Source: an uncultured Gemmiger sp.
GTDB taxonomy: Bacteria > Bacillota > Clostridia > Oscillospirales > Ruminococcaceae
Length of the DNA: 64,000 bases
NCBI GenBank assembly: GCA_944386225.1
Contig: CALXAH010000005.1
Span: 1-64,000, forward strand
Reading direction: 5' to 3'
The notes below the pieces were generated by a model. The model was not told the origin of the DNA, did no database searches, and was given only the letters and a program-made list of their open reading frames with translations. The first letter of the stretch is position 1. Each line of letters opens with the position of its first letter. Position numbers and translations under genes: made by a program. This document shows positions 34,803 through 43,590 of the stretch, piece by piece.

Positions 34803-35639
34803 TCACGCCTCCTTCTTGCCCAGATAGGCCTCGATCACGACGGGGTCGTTCCGGATCTCGTCGGGGGTGCCCTTGGCGATGATCTTGCCGTAGTTCAGCA
34901 CGGCGATGCCCTCGCAGATGCCCATGACCAGGTTCATGTCATGCTCGATCAGCATAATGGCGATCTGGAAGGTGTCCCGGATCTTGCTGATGTTCTGCAT
35001 CAGTTCGGCGGTCTCAGAGGGGTTCATACCGGCGGCCGGCTCGTCCAGCAGCAGCAGCTTGGGCTCGCTGGCCAGGGCGCGGATGATCTCCAGACGGCGC
35101 TGGGCGCCGTAGGGCAGGCTGCCGGCCTTGACCTCGGCCAGGTCCTGCATGCCGAAGATACTCAGCAGATCCAGGGCCTTCTCCTGGGCGGCCTTCTCCT
35201 CTTTCCAGTAGGAGGGCAGCCGCAGCACGGCGGAGGGCAGGCGGCAGTTCAGGGATTTGTGCATGCCGATCTTTACGTTATCGGCCACCGACAGTTCCTT
35301 GAACAGACGGATGTTCTGGAAGGTACGGGCAATGCCCATCTGGTTGACCTGGTACACCTTTTTGCCCTTGGTGTCCACCCCATCCAGCAGGATGGAGCCG
35401 CGGGTGGGCTGGTACACGTTGGTCAGCAGGTTGAACACGGTGGTCTTGCCCGCGCCGTTGGGGCCGATCAGGCCGGCGATCTCGGTGCGTCCGATGGCCA
35501 GGTTGAAGTCGTCCACAGCGGTCAGGCCGCCGAAATCCACGCCCAGGTGGCGGGCGTCCAGAATGGGCATTTTGTCAATGTCCCGCTCGGGCACCATACC
35601 GCTGCCCGGTACGGGGATCAGTTTCGTCTTGCTGCTCAT
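34803..35639 (-). CDS. livG: Branched-chain amino acid ABC transporter ATP-binding protein LivG
   Basis: A 278-residue ATPase. Walker A GPNGAGKTT, signature region LPYGAQRRLEIIRAL, which is the LivG variant of the ABC signature, Walker B LLLLDEPAAGMNP and LIEHDMNLVMG. A roughly 25-residue N-terminal extension precedes the usual start of the domain (ILDARHLGVDFGGLTAV), so a shorter product from a later ATG is possible. Its first codon overlaps the livM stop by four bases. Confidence 0.95.
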   Translation of the reverse strand: MSSKTKLIPVPGSGMVPERDIDKMPILDARHLGVDFGGLTAVDDFNLAIGRTEIAGLIGPNGAGKTTVFNLLTNVYQPTRGSILLDGVDTKGKKVYQVNQMGIARTFQNIRLFKELSVADNVKIGMHKSLNCRLPSAVLRLPSYWKEEKAAQEKALDLLSIFGMQDLAEVKAGSLPYGAQRRLEIIRALASEPKLLLLDEPAAGMNPSETAELMQNISKIRDTFQIAIMLIEHDMNLVMGICEGIAVLNYGKIIAKGTPDEIRNDPVVIEAYLGKKEA

Positions 35640-36685
35640 TCGCCCTTACCCCCTTTCGCCTGGGCGGCAGTCTTGCGGCCGCCGCGGTTGAGCCGCTTCT
35701 CCAGAATACGGCTCATGGAGAAGTCATACTGGCCCATCAGGCCGGAGGGCTTGAAGATCATCACCACGATCAGCGCCAGCGAGTAGGCCACCATGCGGTA
35801 GTCCTCAAAGGCACGCAGCGCCTCGGGCAGGATGGTCAGCACGGAGGCGGACATCACCGAGCCCACCATGGAGCCCAGACCGCCCAGCACCACGTTGACC
35901 AGGATCTCGATGGATTTCATGAAGCCGAAATCCTTGGGAACCAGCGAACCGATATGGCCCGCGTACAGGCAGCCCGCCACGCCGGCGAAGAAAGCCGACA
36001 GAGAGAAGGCCATAACCTTGTAGTAGGTGGTGTTGATGCCGCTGGATTCGGCGGCGATCTCGTTTTCCCGGATGGCCAGGATGGCGCGGCCGTGATGGGA
36101 CTTCATCACCATATGGATCACCAGGCAGGTGACCACCACGCAGGCCAGCACCAGATAGAAATTGGTAAAGGAGGGAATGCGCTTGAGGCCGGAGATGCCG
36201 CCGGTGAATTCAAAGCCCAGCACATCGTCGATGTTCTGGATAATCACGCGGATGACCTCGCCGAAGCCCAGGGTGATGATGGCCAGATAGTCGCCCCGCA
36301 GGCGCAGGGCCGGAATGCCGATCAGCACACCAAAGATGGCCGCCACCACGCCGGACAGCACCAGCGCCGCCAGGATAGCCAGCGCGTAGAGCGGGCCGCT
36401 CAGTTCGGAGGCATTTACCCCCTTGAGGAAGATACCGCCGGTGTAGGCGCCCACCGCCATGAAGCCTGCATGGCCCAGAGGCAGCTGGCCCAGGTAACCG
36501 GTGGCCACGTTCAGGGAAACGGCCAGGATAATGTTGATGCCCGCCAGGGACAGCACGGTGCGGCTGTAGCCGTCGATGACGCCGCCCTGCATCAGGCCAA
36601 AGAACAGGCCGAACACGGCCAGAACCAGCACTGTATTGATCAGATACCGAGCCGGCATGGGGATCGTTTTGCGTTTTTCGATCAT
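35636..36685 (-). CDS. livM: Branched-chain amino acid ABC transporter permease LivM
   Basis: A 349-residue membrane protein with eight to ten helices of the LivM family. GYLGQLPLGHAGFMAVGAY and IPALRLRGDYLAIITLGFGE are the characteristic segments; the EAA-like contact loop lies near residue 210 (AIRENEIAAESSGIN). It is preceded by livH (13 bases) and overlaps livG. AAGGGGGTTGGGAAG precedes its ATG. Confidence 0.95.
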   Translation of the reverse strand: MIEKRKTIPMPARYLINTVLVLAVFGLFFGLMQGGVIDGYSRTVLSLAGINIILAVSLNVATGYLGQLPLGHAGFMAVGAYTGGIFLKGVNASELSGPLYALAILAALVLSGVVAAIFGVLIGIPALRLRGDYLAIITLGFGEVIRVIIQNIDDVLGFEFTGGISGLKRIPSFTNFYLVLACVVVTCLVIHMVMKSHHGRAILAIRENEIAAESSGINTTYYKVMAFSLSAFFAGVAGCLYAGHIGSLVPKDFGFMKSIEILVNVVLGGLGSMVGSVMSASVLTILPEALRAFEDYRMVAYSLALIVVMIFKPSGLMGQYDFSMSRILEKRLNRGGRKTAAQAKGGKGE

Positions 36686-36698
36686 CTTCCCAACCCCC

Positions 36699-37583
36699 TT
36701 ACACTTTCTCGGTAATCTGGCGGCCCAGAATGCCGGTGGGCTTGACCAGCAGCACCACGATCAGCACCGCAAACACCACACCGTCTTTCCAGGTGGACAG
36801 GCCCACGGCGGTGACCAGCGCTTCCAGCAGGCCGATCACAAAGCCGCCGATCATCGCGCCCGGGATGGACCCGATGCCGCCCAGCACCGCCGCCACAAAC
36901 GCCTTCAGGCCCAGCATGGAGCCCATGGTGGGGCTGGCCTGGCCGTAGGCGCAGATATACAGCACCGAGCCGATACCGGCCAGGGCCGAACCGACAGCGA
37001 AGGTGAAGGAGATGGTGCGGTTCAGGCTGATGCCCATGAGCTGGGCCGCGCCCATGTCCTCAGACACCGCGCGCATGGCTTTGCCCAGTTTGGTCTTCTG
37101 CACCAGGAAGGTCAGCACGACCATGGACGCCACCGATACCAGAATGGTGACCACCGAAACATAGCTCAGGTACACGTCGCCGATCTGAACGCCGCCGTCA
37201 ATAAAGCTGGGCACGTTCTTGGCGCCGGCGCCGAACACCAGCTGCGCGCCGTTTTCCAGCAGGAAAGAAACACCGATAGCGGTGATCAGCAGCGACAGGC
37301 GGGGGGCCGAACGCAGCGGGGTGTAGGCAACTTTTTCAATCAGAGCGCCCAGCAGGGTGCAGGCGATGACGGCCAGCAGCACCGCCACCAGCGGGGGCAG
37401 GCTGAAGCTGGTCATGGCGTAGAACACCACATACGCGCCGATCATGATAATGTCGCCGTGGGCAAAGTTCAGCAGCAGGATGATGCCGTACACCATGCTG
37501 TACCCCAGCGCGACCAGGGCGTAGATGGAGCCGGACTGCAACCCGTTGACCAGCTGGCTGATGATTTGTGAAATCAGTGACAT
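36699..37583 (-). CDS. livH: Branched-chain amino acid ABC transporter permease LivH
   Basis: A 294-residue membrane permease of the LivH type. It begins ISQLVNGLQSGSIYALVALGYSMVYGII (conserved N-terminal helix, here residues 8-35 approximately) and contains NFAHGDIIMIGAY and VSEDMGAAQLMGI (the ATPase contact region). It follows livJ after a gap that contains a strong hairpin, so it is likely expressed at lower level than the binding protein. Confidence 0.95.
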   Translation of the reverse strand: MSLISQIISQLVNGLQSGSIYALVALGYSMVYGIILLLNFAHGDIIMIGAYVVFYAMTSFSLPPLVAVLLAVIACTLLGALIEKVAYTPLRSAPRLSLLITAIGVSFLLENGAQLVFGAGAKNVPSFIDGGVQIGDVYLSYVSVVTILVSVASMVVLTFLVQKTKLGKAMRAVSEDMGAAQLMGISLNRTISFTFAVGSALAGIGSVLYICAYGQASPTMGSMLGLKAFVAAVLGGIGSIPGAMIGGFVIGLLEALVTAVGLSTWKDGVVFAVLIVVLLVKPTGILGRQITEKV

Positions 37584-37654
37584 AGCGGTCAGATCCTTTC
37601 CGGTTCAGATGAATAGTTCGGTAATGCCGCACCGGCGGCCGGATGTGAAAAATC

Positions 37655-37680
37655 GTGCAGGGGGGATGGCCCCCCTGCAC
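37655..37680 (-). terminator. Attenuating hairpin between livJ and livH
   Basis: An 11-bp perfect stem (37655-37665 with 37670-37680, loop ATGG) is followed on the minus strand by GATTTTTCAC. It would end most transcripts after the binding-protein gene and let a fraction continue into livHMGF. Confidence 0.8.
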
Positions 37681-37707
37681 GATCAATAAGACTTACGGGA
37701 ACCTGGA

Positions 37708-38880
37708 TCAGAAGTTCTCCACAAAGACTTCCTCGCCACCCTGGATCTGCAGGATGGAGGCGGACTTGATGGGGTTGTTCTGATCGTCGAAGCTGAAGGT
37801 GCCGGTGACGCCCTCCAGGCCGTTGGTGGCCTTCATAGCATCGATCACAGCCTGCTTGTACTCGTCGGAGCCAGCCTCCAGGCCCTGCTCCTCCGCGCTC
37901 TTGATGGCGTTGCACATCAGCAGAGCAGCGTCGTAGCCCAGAGCCTCAAACATCTGCTTGGGAGCCTCGCCGTACTCGGCGGCGTACGCCTCTTCGAACT
38001 CAGCGTTGGAGCCCAGCGCGTAGCCGGAGCAGAAGTAAGAGCCTTCCAGATCCTCAGCGGAAGCGTAGGCGCTTACGCCGGACCAGCCGTCACCGCCCAG
38101 GAAACCGGCGGTGATGCCCTGCTGACGGGCCTGGGTCACGATCAGGCCCACGTCCTCCAGGTAGTTGGGGCACATGATGTACTCGGCGCCGGAAGCCTTG
38201 ATGTTGGTCAGCTGCGCCTTGAAGTCCTTGTCGCCGGTGGCGTAGCCTTCAATGGTGCACTCGATGCCCAGCTCCTCGCACTTGGCAGCGAAAGCGTCGC
38301 CCACGCCCTTGGCGTAGTCGTTGCCGCTGTCATACAGCACGGCGCACTTGGTGGCGCCCAGCTTCTGGGCGTACTCGGCCATCTTCTCGCCCTGGAACGG
38401 GTCGATGAAGCAGGCGCGGAACACGTTGGTGCGGATGTCGCTGCTAGGATCGGTGGGATCCAGCACGGTAACGCTGGCCGCGGTGGCGGAAGCGGTGACC
38501 TGCGGCATGTTGTCCTCATAGGTCTTGTCGGCCACGGCCAGGGTGGTGTTGGTGAGCACCGCGCCGATCACGGCGGTGACCCCGTCGCTCTTCATACGCT
38601 CGTAGGCGTTGACCGCGTCGGCGGTGGCGCCCTTGTCGTCGTACTCAACAACTTCGATCTGCTTGCCGTTGATGCCGCCCTCTTCGTTCAGCTGCTTGAT
38701 GTACAGCTTGGCGCCCTGGCTGACGGCAATGCCGTACTGGGAAGAATCGCCGCTGGTGTTGGCGATAATGCCCACCTTAATGGTGTCGCCGCCGGATGCA
38801 TTTCCTTCGGAACCATTGCCGCAGGCAGCCAGACTCAGCGCCATGGCAGCCGCAAGCACAAAGCACACGATCTTTTTCAT
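37708..38880 (-). CDS. livJ: Branched-chain amino acid-binding lipoprotein LivJ/LivK-like
   Basis: A 390-residue lipoprotein with lipobox LAACG (Cys20) and a type I periplasmic-binding fold. DTIKVGIIANTSGDSSQYGI, TAVIGAVLTN and AVLYDSGNDYAKGV are typical of Leu/Ile/Val-binding proteins. It delivers ligand to LivHMGF encoded downstream. A promoter and a 5' leader hairpin precede it, and a second hairpin follows it, consistent with higher expression of the binding protein. Ligand identity is by family and operon. Confidence 0.93.
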   Translation of the reverse strand: MKKIVCFVLAAAMALSLAACGNGSEGNASGGDTIKVGIIANTSGDSSQYGIAVSQGAKLYIKQLNEEGGINGKQIEVVEYDDKGATADAVNAYERMKSDGVTAVIGAVLTNTTLAVADKTYEDNMPQVTASATAASVTVLDPTDPSSDIRTNVFRACFIDPFQGEKMAEYAQKLGATKCAVLYDSGNDYAKGVGDAFAAKCEELGIECTIEGYATGDKDFKAQLTNIKASGAEYIMCPNYLEDVGLIVTQARQQGITAGFLGGDGWSGVSAYASAEDLEGSYFCSGYALGSNAEFEEAYAAEYGEAPKQMFEALGYDAALLMCNAIKSAEEQGLEAGSDEYKQAVIDAMKATNGLEGVTGTFSFDDQNNPIKSASILQIQGGEEVFVENF

Positions 38881-38905
38881 ATCTTTCCCTCCTGATTCTT
38901 CATAC

Positions 38906-38975
38906 GAAAAAGTGGTTTCATCACTTTTTCACTATGATACTCTAAATTATACTTCCGCAAAGCGGACAAAGGCAA
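38906..38975 (-). promoter_or_regulatory. Promoter and leader dyad of the liv operon
   Basis: On the minus strand TTGCCT (38970-38975) is 18 bases from TATAAT (38946-38951). In the leader a 9-bp perfect dyad GAAAAAGTG-N7-CACTTTTTC (38906-38930) lies just before the ribosome binding site; it could be an operator or an RNA hairpin. Confidence 0.65.
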
Positions 38976-39096
38976 TGCATTATTTTTACATAGTTTTTGT
39001 CTATCCGAACTTTTTTGTGGAGAACTTGTACAAAATTCAGTCACAGTTTCTTGGCAGAATCTTCACAACTTCCGAAGCGGGCACCGGGCAAGACAG

Positions 39097-39125
39097 TTGC
39101 TTTTTATCCGTTTGTATGATACCAT
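39097..39125 (+). promoter_or_regulatory. Possible promoter of the YerC-like gene
   Basis: TTGCTT (39097-39102) is 17 bases from TACCAT (39120-39125), about 45 bases before the ATG. The -10 match is only moderate. Confidence 0.4.
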
Positions 39126-39168
39126 TGTAGCCGACTAAAGCGTGCAAGAAGAAAGAGAGGCGAAAGGA

Positions 39169-39486
39169 ATGGCGGCAAACGACCGGCTGCACAACCCCAC
39201 AACGGACAAGCTGTTTGAAACGATCCTGGCCCTGCGCAGTGTGGAAGAATGCTATATGTTTTTTGAGGACCTGTGCACGGTGAAGGAACTGGGCGATATG
39301 GCCCAGCGGCTGAAAGCAGCCCGGATGCTGCTGGACGGCAAGACCTACGAGCAGATCGTGCGCAGCGTGGAGATCAGCACCGCCACGATCAGCCGGATCA
39401 ACCGGTGCATCCAGTACGGTACCGGCGGCTATGAGCTGATGCTGGGCCGCATTGACGGCAAGGAAAACGAACAGGCGGATGCCTGA
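39169..39486 (+). CDS. TrpR/YerC-family regulator
   Basis: A 105-residue helical protein of the TrpR-like YerC/YecD family. The helix-turn-helix is near 55-80 (LLDGKTYEQIVRSVEISTATISRINRCI, recognition part TATISRINR). YerC of Bacillus lies in a purine/phage-type context but its regulon is poorly known. The ATG at 39169 is chosen because GAGAGG stands eight bases upstream; a GTG at 39142 would add nine residues. It is monocistronic, between the divergent liv operon and the convergent xpt gene. Confidence 0.88.
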   Translation: MAANDRLHNPTTDKLFETILALRSVEECYMFFEDLCTVKELGDMAQRLKAARMLLDGKTYEQIVRSVEISTATISRINRCIQYGTGGYELMLGRIDGKENEQADA

Positions 39487-39501
39487 ACCACTGTTTCCTG
39501 C

Positions 39502-39537
39502 AAAAAGGGACGTCCCGGCCGGGGCGTCCCTTTTTCT
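39502..39537. terminator. Terminator between the YerC-like gene and xpt
   Basis: A 15-bp stem (39502-39516 with 39521-39535, one G-T pair, loop GGCC) with A tract on one side and T tract on the other; can act in both directions. Confidence 0.9.
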
Positions 39538-39567
39538 ATACTATTATAGTAATACTATTCTATTGCC

Positions 39568-40146
39568 TTACTGCGGACGGAACTCCAGCGAACCGTCGTC
39601 GCCCATGCTGTCCACAATGGCCAGGCTGGTGACCCGGTAACCGGCAGCCCGCAGCGCGGCGCCGCCGGGCTGGAAACCTTTTTCGATGGCGATGCCGATG
39701 CCGCCCACCTGGGCGCCCGCCTGTTTGCAGATATCCAGCAGGCCGTTCATGGCCTTGCCCACCGCCAGGAAATCGTCAATAATCAGCACCTTGTCCTGCG
39801 GGCCCAGGAACTTGCGGGCCAGGGTGATGTCATAGTCACGCCCGTAGGTGTAGGAGTGCACCACCGAGGTGAACACTTCCCCGTCCAGATTCTTGCTCTT
39901 GGCCTTTTTGGCGAAAACCACCGGCACCTGGAAATACCGGGCGGTCATGCAGGCGATGGCAATGCCGGACGCCTCGATGGTCAGGATCTTGTTGATGCCC
40001 TCGTCCTTGTACAGGCGGTAGAACTCCTTGCCGATCTCGTCCAGAAGTTCCACATCAAGCTGATGATTCAGAAAGTGGTCCACCTTCAGAATGTTGCCGG
40101 GGCGGACCTGACCCTGCTCCCGGATGCGCTGTTCCAGCAATTCCAT
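39568..40146 (-). CDS. xpt: Xanthine phosphoribosyltransferase
   Basis: A 192-residue type I phosphoribosyltransferase. The PRPP-binding motif KVLIIDDFLAVGKAMNGL is near residue 126, and the N-terminal MELLEQRIREQGQV with ILKVDHFLNHQ matches Bacillus-type Xpt. It converts xanthine and PRPP to XMP in purine salvage. The expected xanthine permease gene (pbuX) is not adjacent, and no purine riboswitch is seen in the short leader. Promoter: TTGCAA (40205-40210) and CATAAT (40182-40187), 17 bases apart. Confidence 0.95.
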   Translation of the reverse strand: MELLEQRIREQGQVRPGNILKVDHFLNHQLDVELLDEIGKEFYRLYKDEGINKILTIEASGIAIACMTARYFQVPVVFAKKAKSKNLDGEVFTSVVHSYTYGRDYDITLARKFLGPQDKVLIIDDFLAVGKAMNGLLDICKQAGAQVGGIGIAIEKGFQPGGAALRAAGYRVTSLAIVDSMGDDGSLEFRPQ

Positions 40147-40181
40147 ACCGACGCCTCACTTTTCAGAATTTGATTAGACCT

Positions 40182-40210
40182 ATTATGCCAAAAAACACCG
40201 CGCTTTGCAA
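40182..40210 (-). promoter_or_regulatory. Promoter of xpt
   Basis: TTGCAA (40205-40210), 17-base spacer, CATAAT (40182-40187) on the minus strand; leader of about 30 bases. Confidence 0.6.
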
Positions 40211-40250
40211 TTCTTTTTTCACAAAAATTTTACGCAAAGCCTGTTTTCAC

Positions 40251-40287
40251 CGAAAACGGCCGGGCCAAACTGGCCCGGCCGTTTTCG
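40251..40287 (-). terminator. Terminator of the URO-D-like operon
   Basis: A 17-bp perfect stem (40251-40267 with 40271-40287) with GTTTTCGG flank on the minus strand, about 30 bases past the stop of the last gene. Confidence 0.88.
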
Positions 40288-40315
40288 GTTCGAGTGCCGG
40301 AAAGCACAGCGAGGG

Positions 40316-41494
40316 CTACCGCCCGGCCGTTTTTCCGTTCAGGGGATGTCGTTTTACGTATTCGCCCAGGGCGATCACCTTGCGGATATCGCCGTTGGCG
40401 GGCAGGATGTCGCCCACGTTCAGGATCACCCGGCCATGGAATGCCCGCAGAATGCGGTCGGCCAGGGCAAACAGTTCTTCTTCGCTGGTGCCGTCGCAGA
40501 ACAGCGCGGAGGGCACCCCCACAAAAGCGGTCTGTTCCGGAGCAAGCGAGGCCGCCAGCTCCTCCGGTTCGTAGTCGAACATGGGGGCGGGGGTGCAGCC
40601 GTCCAGAATGTGGAACCCGGTCTGCGCCATGAGCGGCAGCAAGGTGTGCAGGTTGCCGTCCAGATGGGTGGATACAAACTTGTTTGCCCTGCCCAGGATC
40701 TCCCCCGCCTGTTTATAGAACGGAATACACCACTGCCGGTACATAGTGGGCGAAAAAAGGGTGGAATCCGCGTGGTCGCAGATCAGCACCAGGCTGCAGG
40801 AGGAGGCAGCCGCCAGCTCCATCAGTTCCTTGTCCTTGCGGGTCTGAACCTCAAGAAAATGTTCGCACAGTTCCGGCTCGTCCTCCAGCAGGAACACCGT
40901 CTGGGCAAAGCCCAGGTATTCGTGCAGCAGCTTGCCGAATGGCGAGCGGTTGACCACAATATCCGCCTGACCCATCCCGCCGATGCCGTCCAGCACCCGG
41001 CGGATGTTCTCGTCCAGCAGGGTATAGCGTTCGGCCTCCACCAGGCTTTCCAGCACCGGCAGATCCTCCGGGCCGTCCATCCAGTAATCCAGCGACGCCC
41101 AGCTGCCGTCCGCCGCCAGCTGCCAGTGCCGGGTCAGCGAGCCCGCGGGGCCGCTCCACACCTGGGTCATCCGGTCCCCCTCCACGGTGGTATCCAGCCG
41201 GGTGCCGGGGGCGTAATCCACCCGGTACCAGTCCCGGATATGGCAGTGGATGCCCCATCCGTAACGACGGTGGAAGTCCAGCAGGGACAGATCCCGGAAC
41301 TCCGGGTCCAGATGCTCCTGGTGTTCGTGCCGGATGGAGTCCTCCTCCGGGATGAACACGCCGGGCCCGTATTTCAGCGGTTCCCCCGGGCCCCGGTGAT
41401 TGCCCAGGTACCAGTCGGTAATATCCGGGCAGAAATACAGCCGGTCGGTGGGCTCCCTCCGTGCGATGGCAAAAAACAGTTCGCGGTCGGTCAT
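40316..41494 (-). CDS. URO-D-superfamily TIM-barrel protein (first of two)
   Basis: A 392-residue protein of the uroporphyrinogen decarboxylase/MtaA-CmuA superfamily. The C-terminal barrel shows FVSTHLDGNLHTLLPLMAQ and GFHILDGCTPAP, the place where methyltransferases of this fold carry the zinc ligands H-x-C; here it is H-L-D-G, so one cysteine ligand is replaced by Asp. Classical HemE active-site sequence is absent, so it is not a haem enzyme. It is the last of three genes with overlapping ends (ATGA with the mutarotase-like gene). With a mutarotase-like partner and an AraC regulator, a sugar-linked role is likely; the reaction is unknown. Confidence 0.8.
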   Translation of the reverse strand: MTDRELFFAIARREPTDRLYFCPDITDWYLGNHRGPGEPLKYGPGVFIPEEDSIRHEHQEHLDPEFRDLSLLDFHRRYGWGIHCHIRDWYRVDYAPGTRLDTTVEGDRMTQVWSGPAGSLTRHWQLAADGSWASLDYWMDGPEDLPVLESLVEAERYTLLDENIRRVLDGIGGMGQADIVVNRSPFGKLLHEYLGFAQTVFLLEDEPELCEHFLEVQTRKDKELMELAAASSCSLVLICDHADSTLFSPTMYRQWCIPFYKQAGEILGRANKFVSTHLDGNLHTLLPLMAQTGFHILDGCTPAPMFDYEPEELAASLAPEQTAFVGVPSALFCDGTSEEELFALADRILRAFHGRVILNVGDILPANGDIRKVIALGEYVKRHPLNGKTAGR

Positions 41495-42420
41495 GCAAAA
41501 GCCTCCTTTTCTGCTTGCTGCAGCGGGCATATACGTATGGTCATGGAAAAGTTTTGTTCCTGCCCCGGCTCCAGCACCGGGCAGCTTCCCTGCCGGCGGG
41601 CACAGTCCACCGAATCATACCACCCGGTGGAGGGTTCCAGCGCGCAGTTATACTCACCCTTGAATCCGCCCGCCGTAACCCAGAAGCCCAGATATGGCAG
41701 CCGGGCGGGATCATAGGAAAGCACCACCGCCATGCCTTCGGCGGGATATTCCAGCGCACAGCGGCCCTGCCGTACCCGGCCCAGAAGCCAGAATTTTTCC
41801 GCTGTAGGCGGCACAGGCGCAGGCAGGCGTTCCAACAGCGAGCTGCGGTGCAGGTGGGTTCCCGCCGGCCCCAGGCGGGGGCTGGAACAGGTGCACAGAA
41901 CCCCATTCCCCTCACTTTCGGGCAGCCGCACCCGCAGGTCGGGACTGTAGCGGAACAGGCCGTGGAAGGTCCACAGACAGGGGAACGCATACCGGCCGGT
42001 ATTGCGGATGCACCAGTGCAGATGCAGGCTATCCCCTTCCAGGCGCAGGGTCTTTTCATACCGGTACGGCAGCAGACGGCTTTCCATGAACAAGATCAGC
42101 GACTCCCCGCCCCGGCGCCACTCCATGGGGGTGGACCAGATCTCCCCGTGATCCGGGTAAAGCACCGGGCCGTCGGGCAATTCCACGGTTTCCCGAAGCA
42201 GGGTGGGAAACCCGTCATCCAGGCCGCAGGTATCGTGTTCTTCAAAAGCGTCGCCGGGCCGGGGCGCACGGCAGGCCGTACCGGACACAAACACCGGCTG
42301 GAACCCGCCGGACGGGCCGTGAAACAGCCGGTCAATCCGTCCGCCTCGCCCGGGGCGTACATGAACGCACAGGTCGCCGCCCCGCAGCACCAGCACCGGC
42401 CCGTTTCGGGTTACTTCCAT
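41491..42420 (-). CDS. Aldose 1-epimerase (mutarotase) superfamily protein, DUF4432-like
   Basis: A 309-residue beta-rich protein. Features of the galactose-mutarotase fold include VRPGRGGRIDRLFHG near the N terminus, HGEIWSTPMEW (a His-containing active-site region), CLWTFHGLFRY with a second His, and EYNCALEPSTGWYDSVD with the Glu expected as base near residue 268. The start ATG at 42420 lies inside the last codons of the upstream URO-D-like gene (AAATGGAAGTAA), so translation is coupled. It likely acts on a hexose or sugar derivative; whether it is a true epimerase is uncertain. Confidence 0.75.
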   Translation of the reverse strand: MEVTRNGPVLVLRGGDLCVHVRPGRGGRIDRLFHGPSGGFQPVFVSGTACRAPRPGDAFEEHDTCGLDDGFPTLLRETVELPDGPVLYPDHGEIWSTPMEWRRGGESLILFMESRLLPYRYEKTLRLEGDSLHLHWCIRNTGRYAFPCLWTFHGLFRYSPDLRVRLPESEGNGVLCTCSSPRLGPAGTHLHRSSLLERLPAPVPPTAEKFWLLGRVRQGRCALEYPAEGMAVVLSYDPARLPYLGFWVTAGGFKGEYNCALEPSTGWYDSVDCARRQGSCPVLEPGQEQNFSMTIRICPLQQAEKEAFA

Positions 42421-43502
42421 TTCAGCAGCCGTTTCAGGATGGCCTGCTGCTCTTCCTCGTCGTCGGAGGCGATGCACAGGTAGATGCCTTCGGGCGAAAC
42501 CGCGTCCATGAAGGGCTCCAGTTCCTCCACCTTCAGATCCACCACCACGCCCTTGCCGGCGTTCTGGATTTTTTGGATCAGCGGCACCCACTGCAGGATC
42601 GGCTCATCCTCCGCGACACCCTGCACCCACTGGATGCCGGCCAGCTCCGGAATAGCCAGGAAATCATCCAGATGGCGGGCCACCCCCTTGCCGTCCATAT
42701 GCAGCACGTTGTGGCGGGCTACCTTTACCTCTCGCTGCAGAACAGGCAGCACAAATTCCCGGAACTGCTCCCGGCTGAGCATGGAGGACAGATCCATGCC
42801 CGGAATGTGGAAAGACTCATAGGACGGGATATTGATCCAGGTGACCGACGGCTGGTCATGGGCGCGCAGCTTGTCGTTGAAATAGTGGAACACCCGCTCA
42901 AAATCCAGGCTGCACTGCTCGATAAAGGCCCTGGCCTCCTCCGGCTCGTCGTACAGATCCATGCACAGCGCCTCGGTGCCCCGGATGGCGTCGGCGCAGT
43001 CCGGGCCATGGTGGATATCGGTGTAGCCGGTGATGAACAGGCCCTTGCCCTTTTCCAGGGCGATGTCGGTCATCTCGTCCAGCTTTTTGAAATACGGACT
43101 GCGCGGGTCAAACCGGTAGCGGGACGCCTCGCTGTAGTCGTGCAGCGTGTGGCGGGCCCAGGTGGTCACGTCGCCGAACTCCACTTCGCCCCCCAGCATA
43201 CAGGGGTACACGTTGGGGCCCAGATTGGGCCAGTATACCGGAAAGCTTTCCCCCAGGAACTTCTTGCCCCGGATGCTGTTCAGGTACTTGTCCACCTGGT
43301 ATTCCGCGTCGAACCAGCGGTCTTTCAGGGTGGGCCAGCGGTCGGCCCGATCCACGGTGTTGTACTCGGCGTTGTGGGCGGAAAAGCGCACCGGCACACG
43401 ATCCAGCACCTGATGGTTGTACCAGGCATAGACCCGCTCCATGCAGGCTTCAAAGTCCGGTTTTGTCTCCAGCTCAACGGAATAGGGGAACTTCATGCTC
43501 AT
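42411..43502 (-). CDS. URO-D-superfamily TIM-barrel protein (second of two)
   Basis: A 363-residue paralogue in fold of the protein at 40316-41494. The key C-terminal strand reads NVLHMDGKGVARHLDDFL, again H-x-D-G instead of H-x-C-G. The N terminus (RVYAWYNHQVLDRVPVRFS) and the block SFPVYWPNLGPNVYPCMLGG differ clearly from the first copy, so the two are not recent duplicates. It is the first gene of the operon; GGAGG lies nine bases before its ATG. The divergent AraC-type gene starts about 160 bases away. Function unknown; sugar-related by context. Confidence 0.8.
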   Translation of the reverse strand: MSMKFPYSVELETKPDFEACMERVYAWYNHQVLDRVPVRFSAHNAEYNTVDRADRWPTLKDRWFDAEYQVDKYLNSIRGKKFLGESFPVYWPNLGPNVYPCMLGGEVEFGDVTTWARHTLHDYSEASRYRFDPRSPYFKKLDEMTDIALEKGKGLFITGYTDIHHGPDCADAIRGTEALCMDLYDEPEEARAFIEQCSLDFERVFHYFNDKLRAHDQPSVTWINIPSYESFHIPGMDLSSMLSREQFREFVLPVLQREVKVARHNVLHMDGKGVARHLDDFLAIPELAGIQWVQGVAEDEPILQWVPLIQKIQNAGKGVVVDLKVEELEPFMDAVSPEGIYLCIASDDEEEQQAILKRLLKWK

Positions 43503-43590
43503 CTGTCATACCTCCAGAAGATCCGGCGGGCGCACCGGCCGGGCTTGCGGTAAACTGTGGTTTTATTGCAAAAAACTGCTCTTATTTCGA

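Noticed and set aside
40147..40210. Purine riboswitch before xpt
   Set aside because: The promoter lies only about 35-60 bases before the ATG, too close for the aptamer, and the three-way junction sequence is absent.
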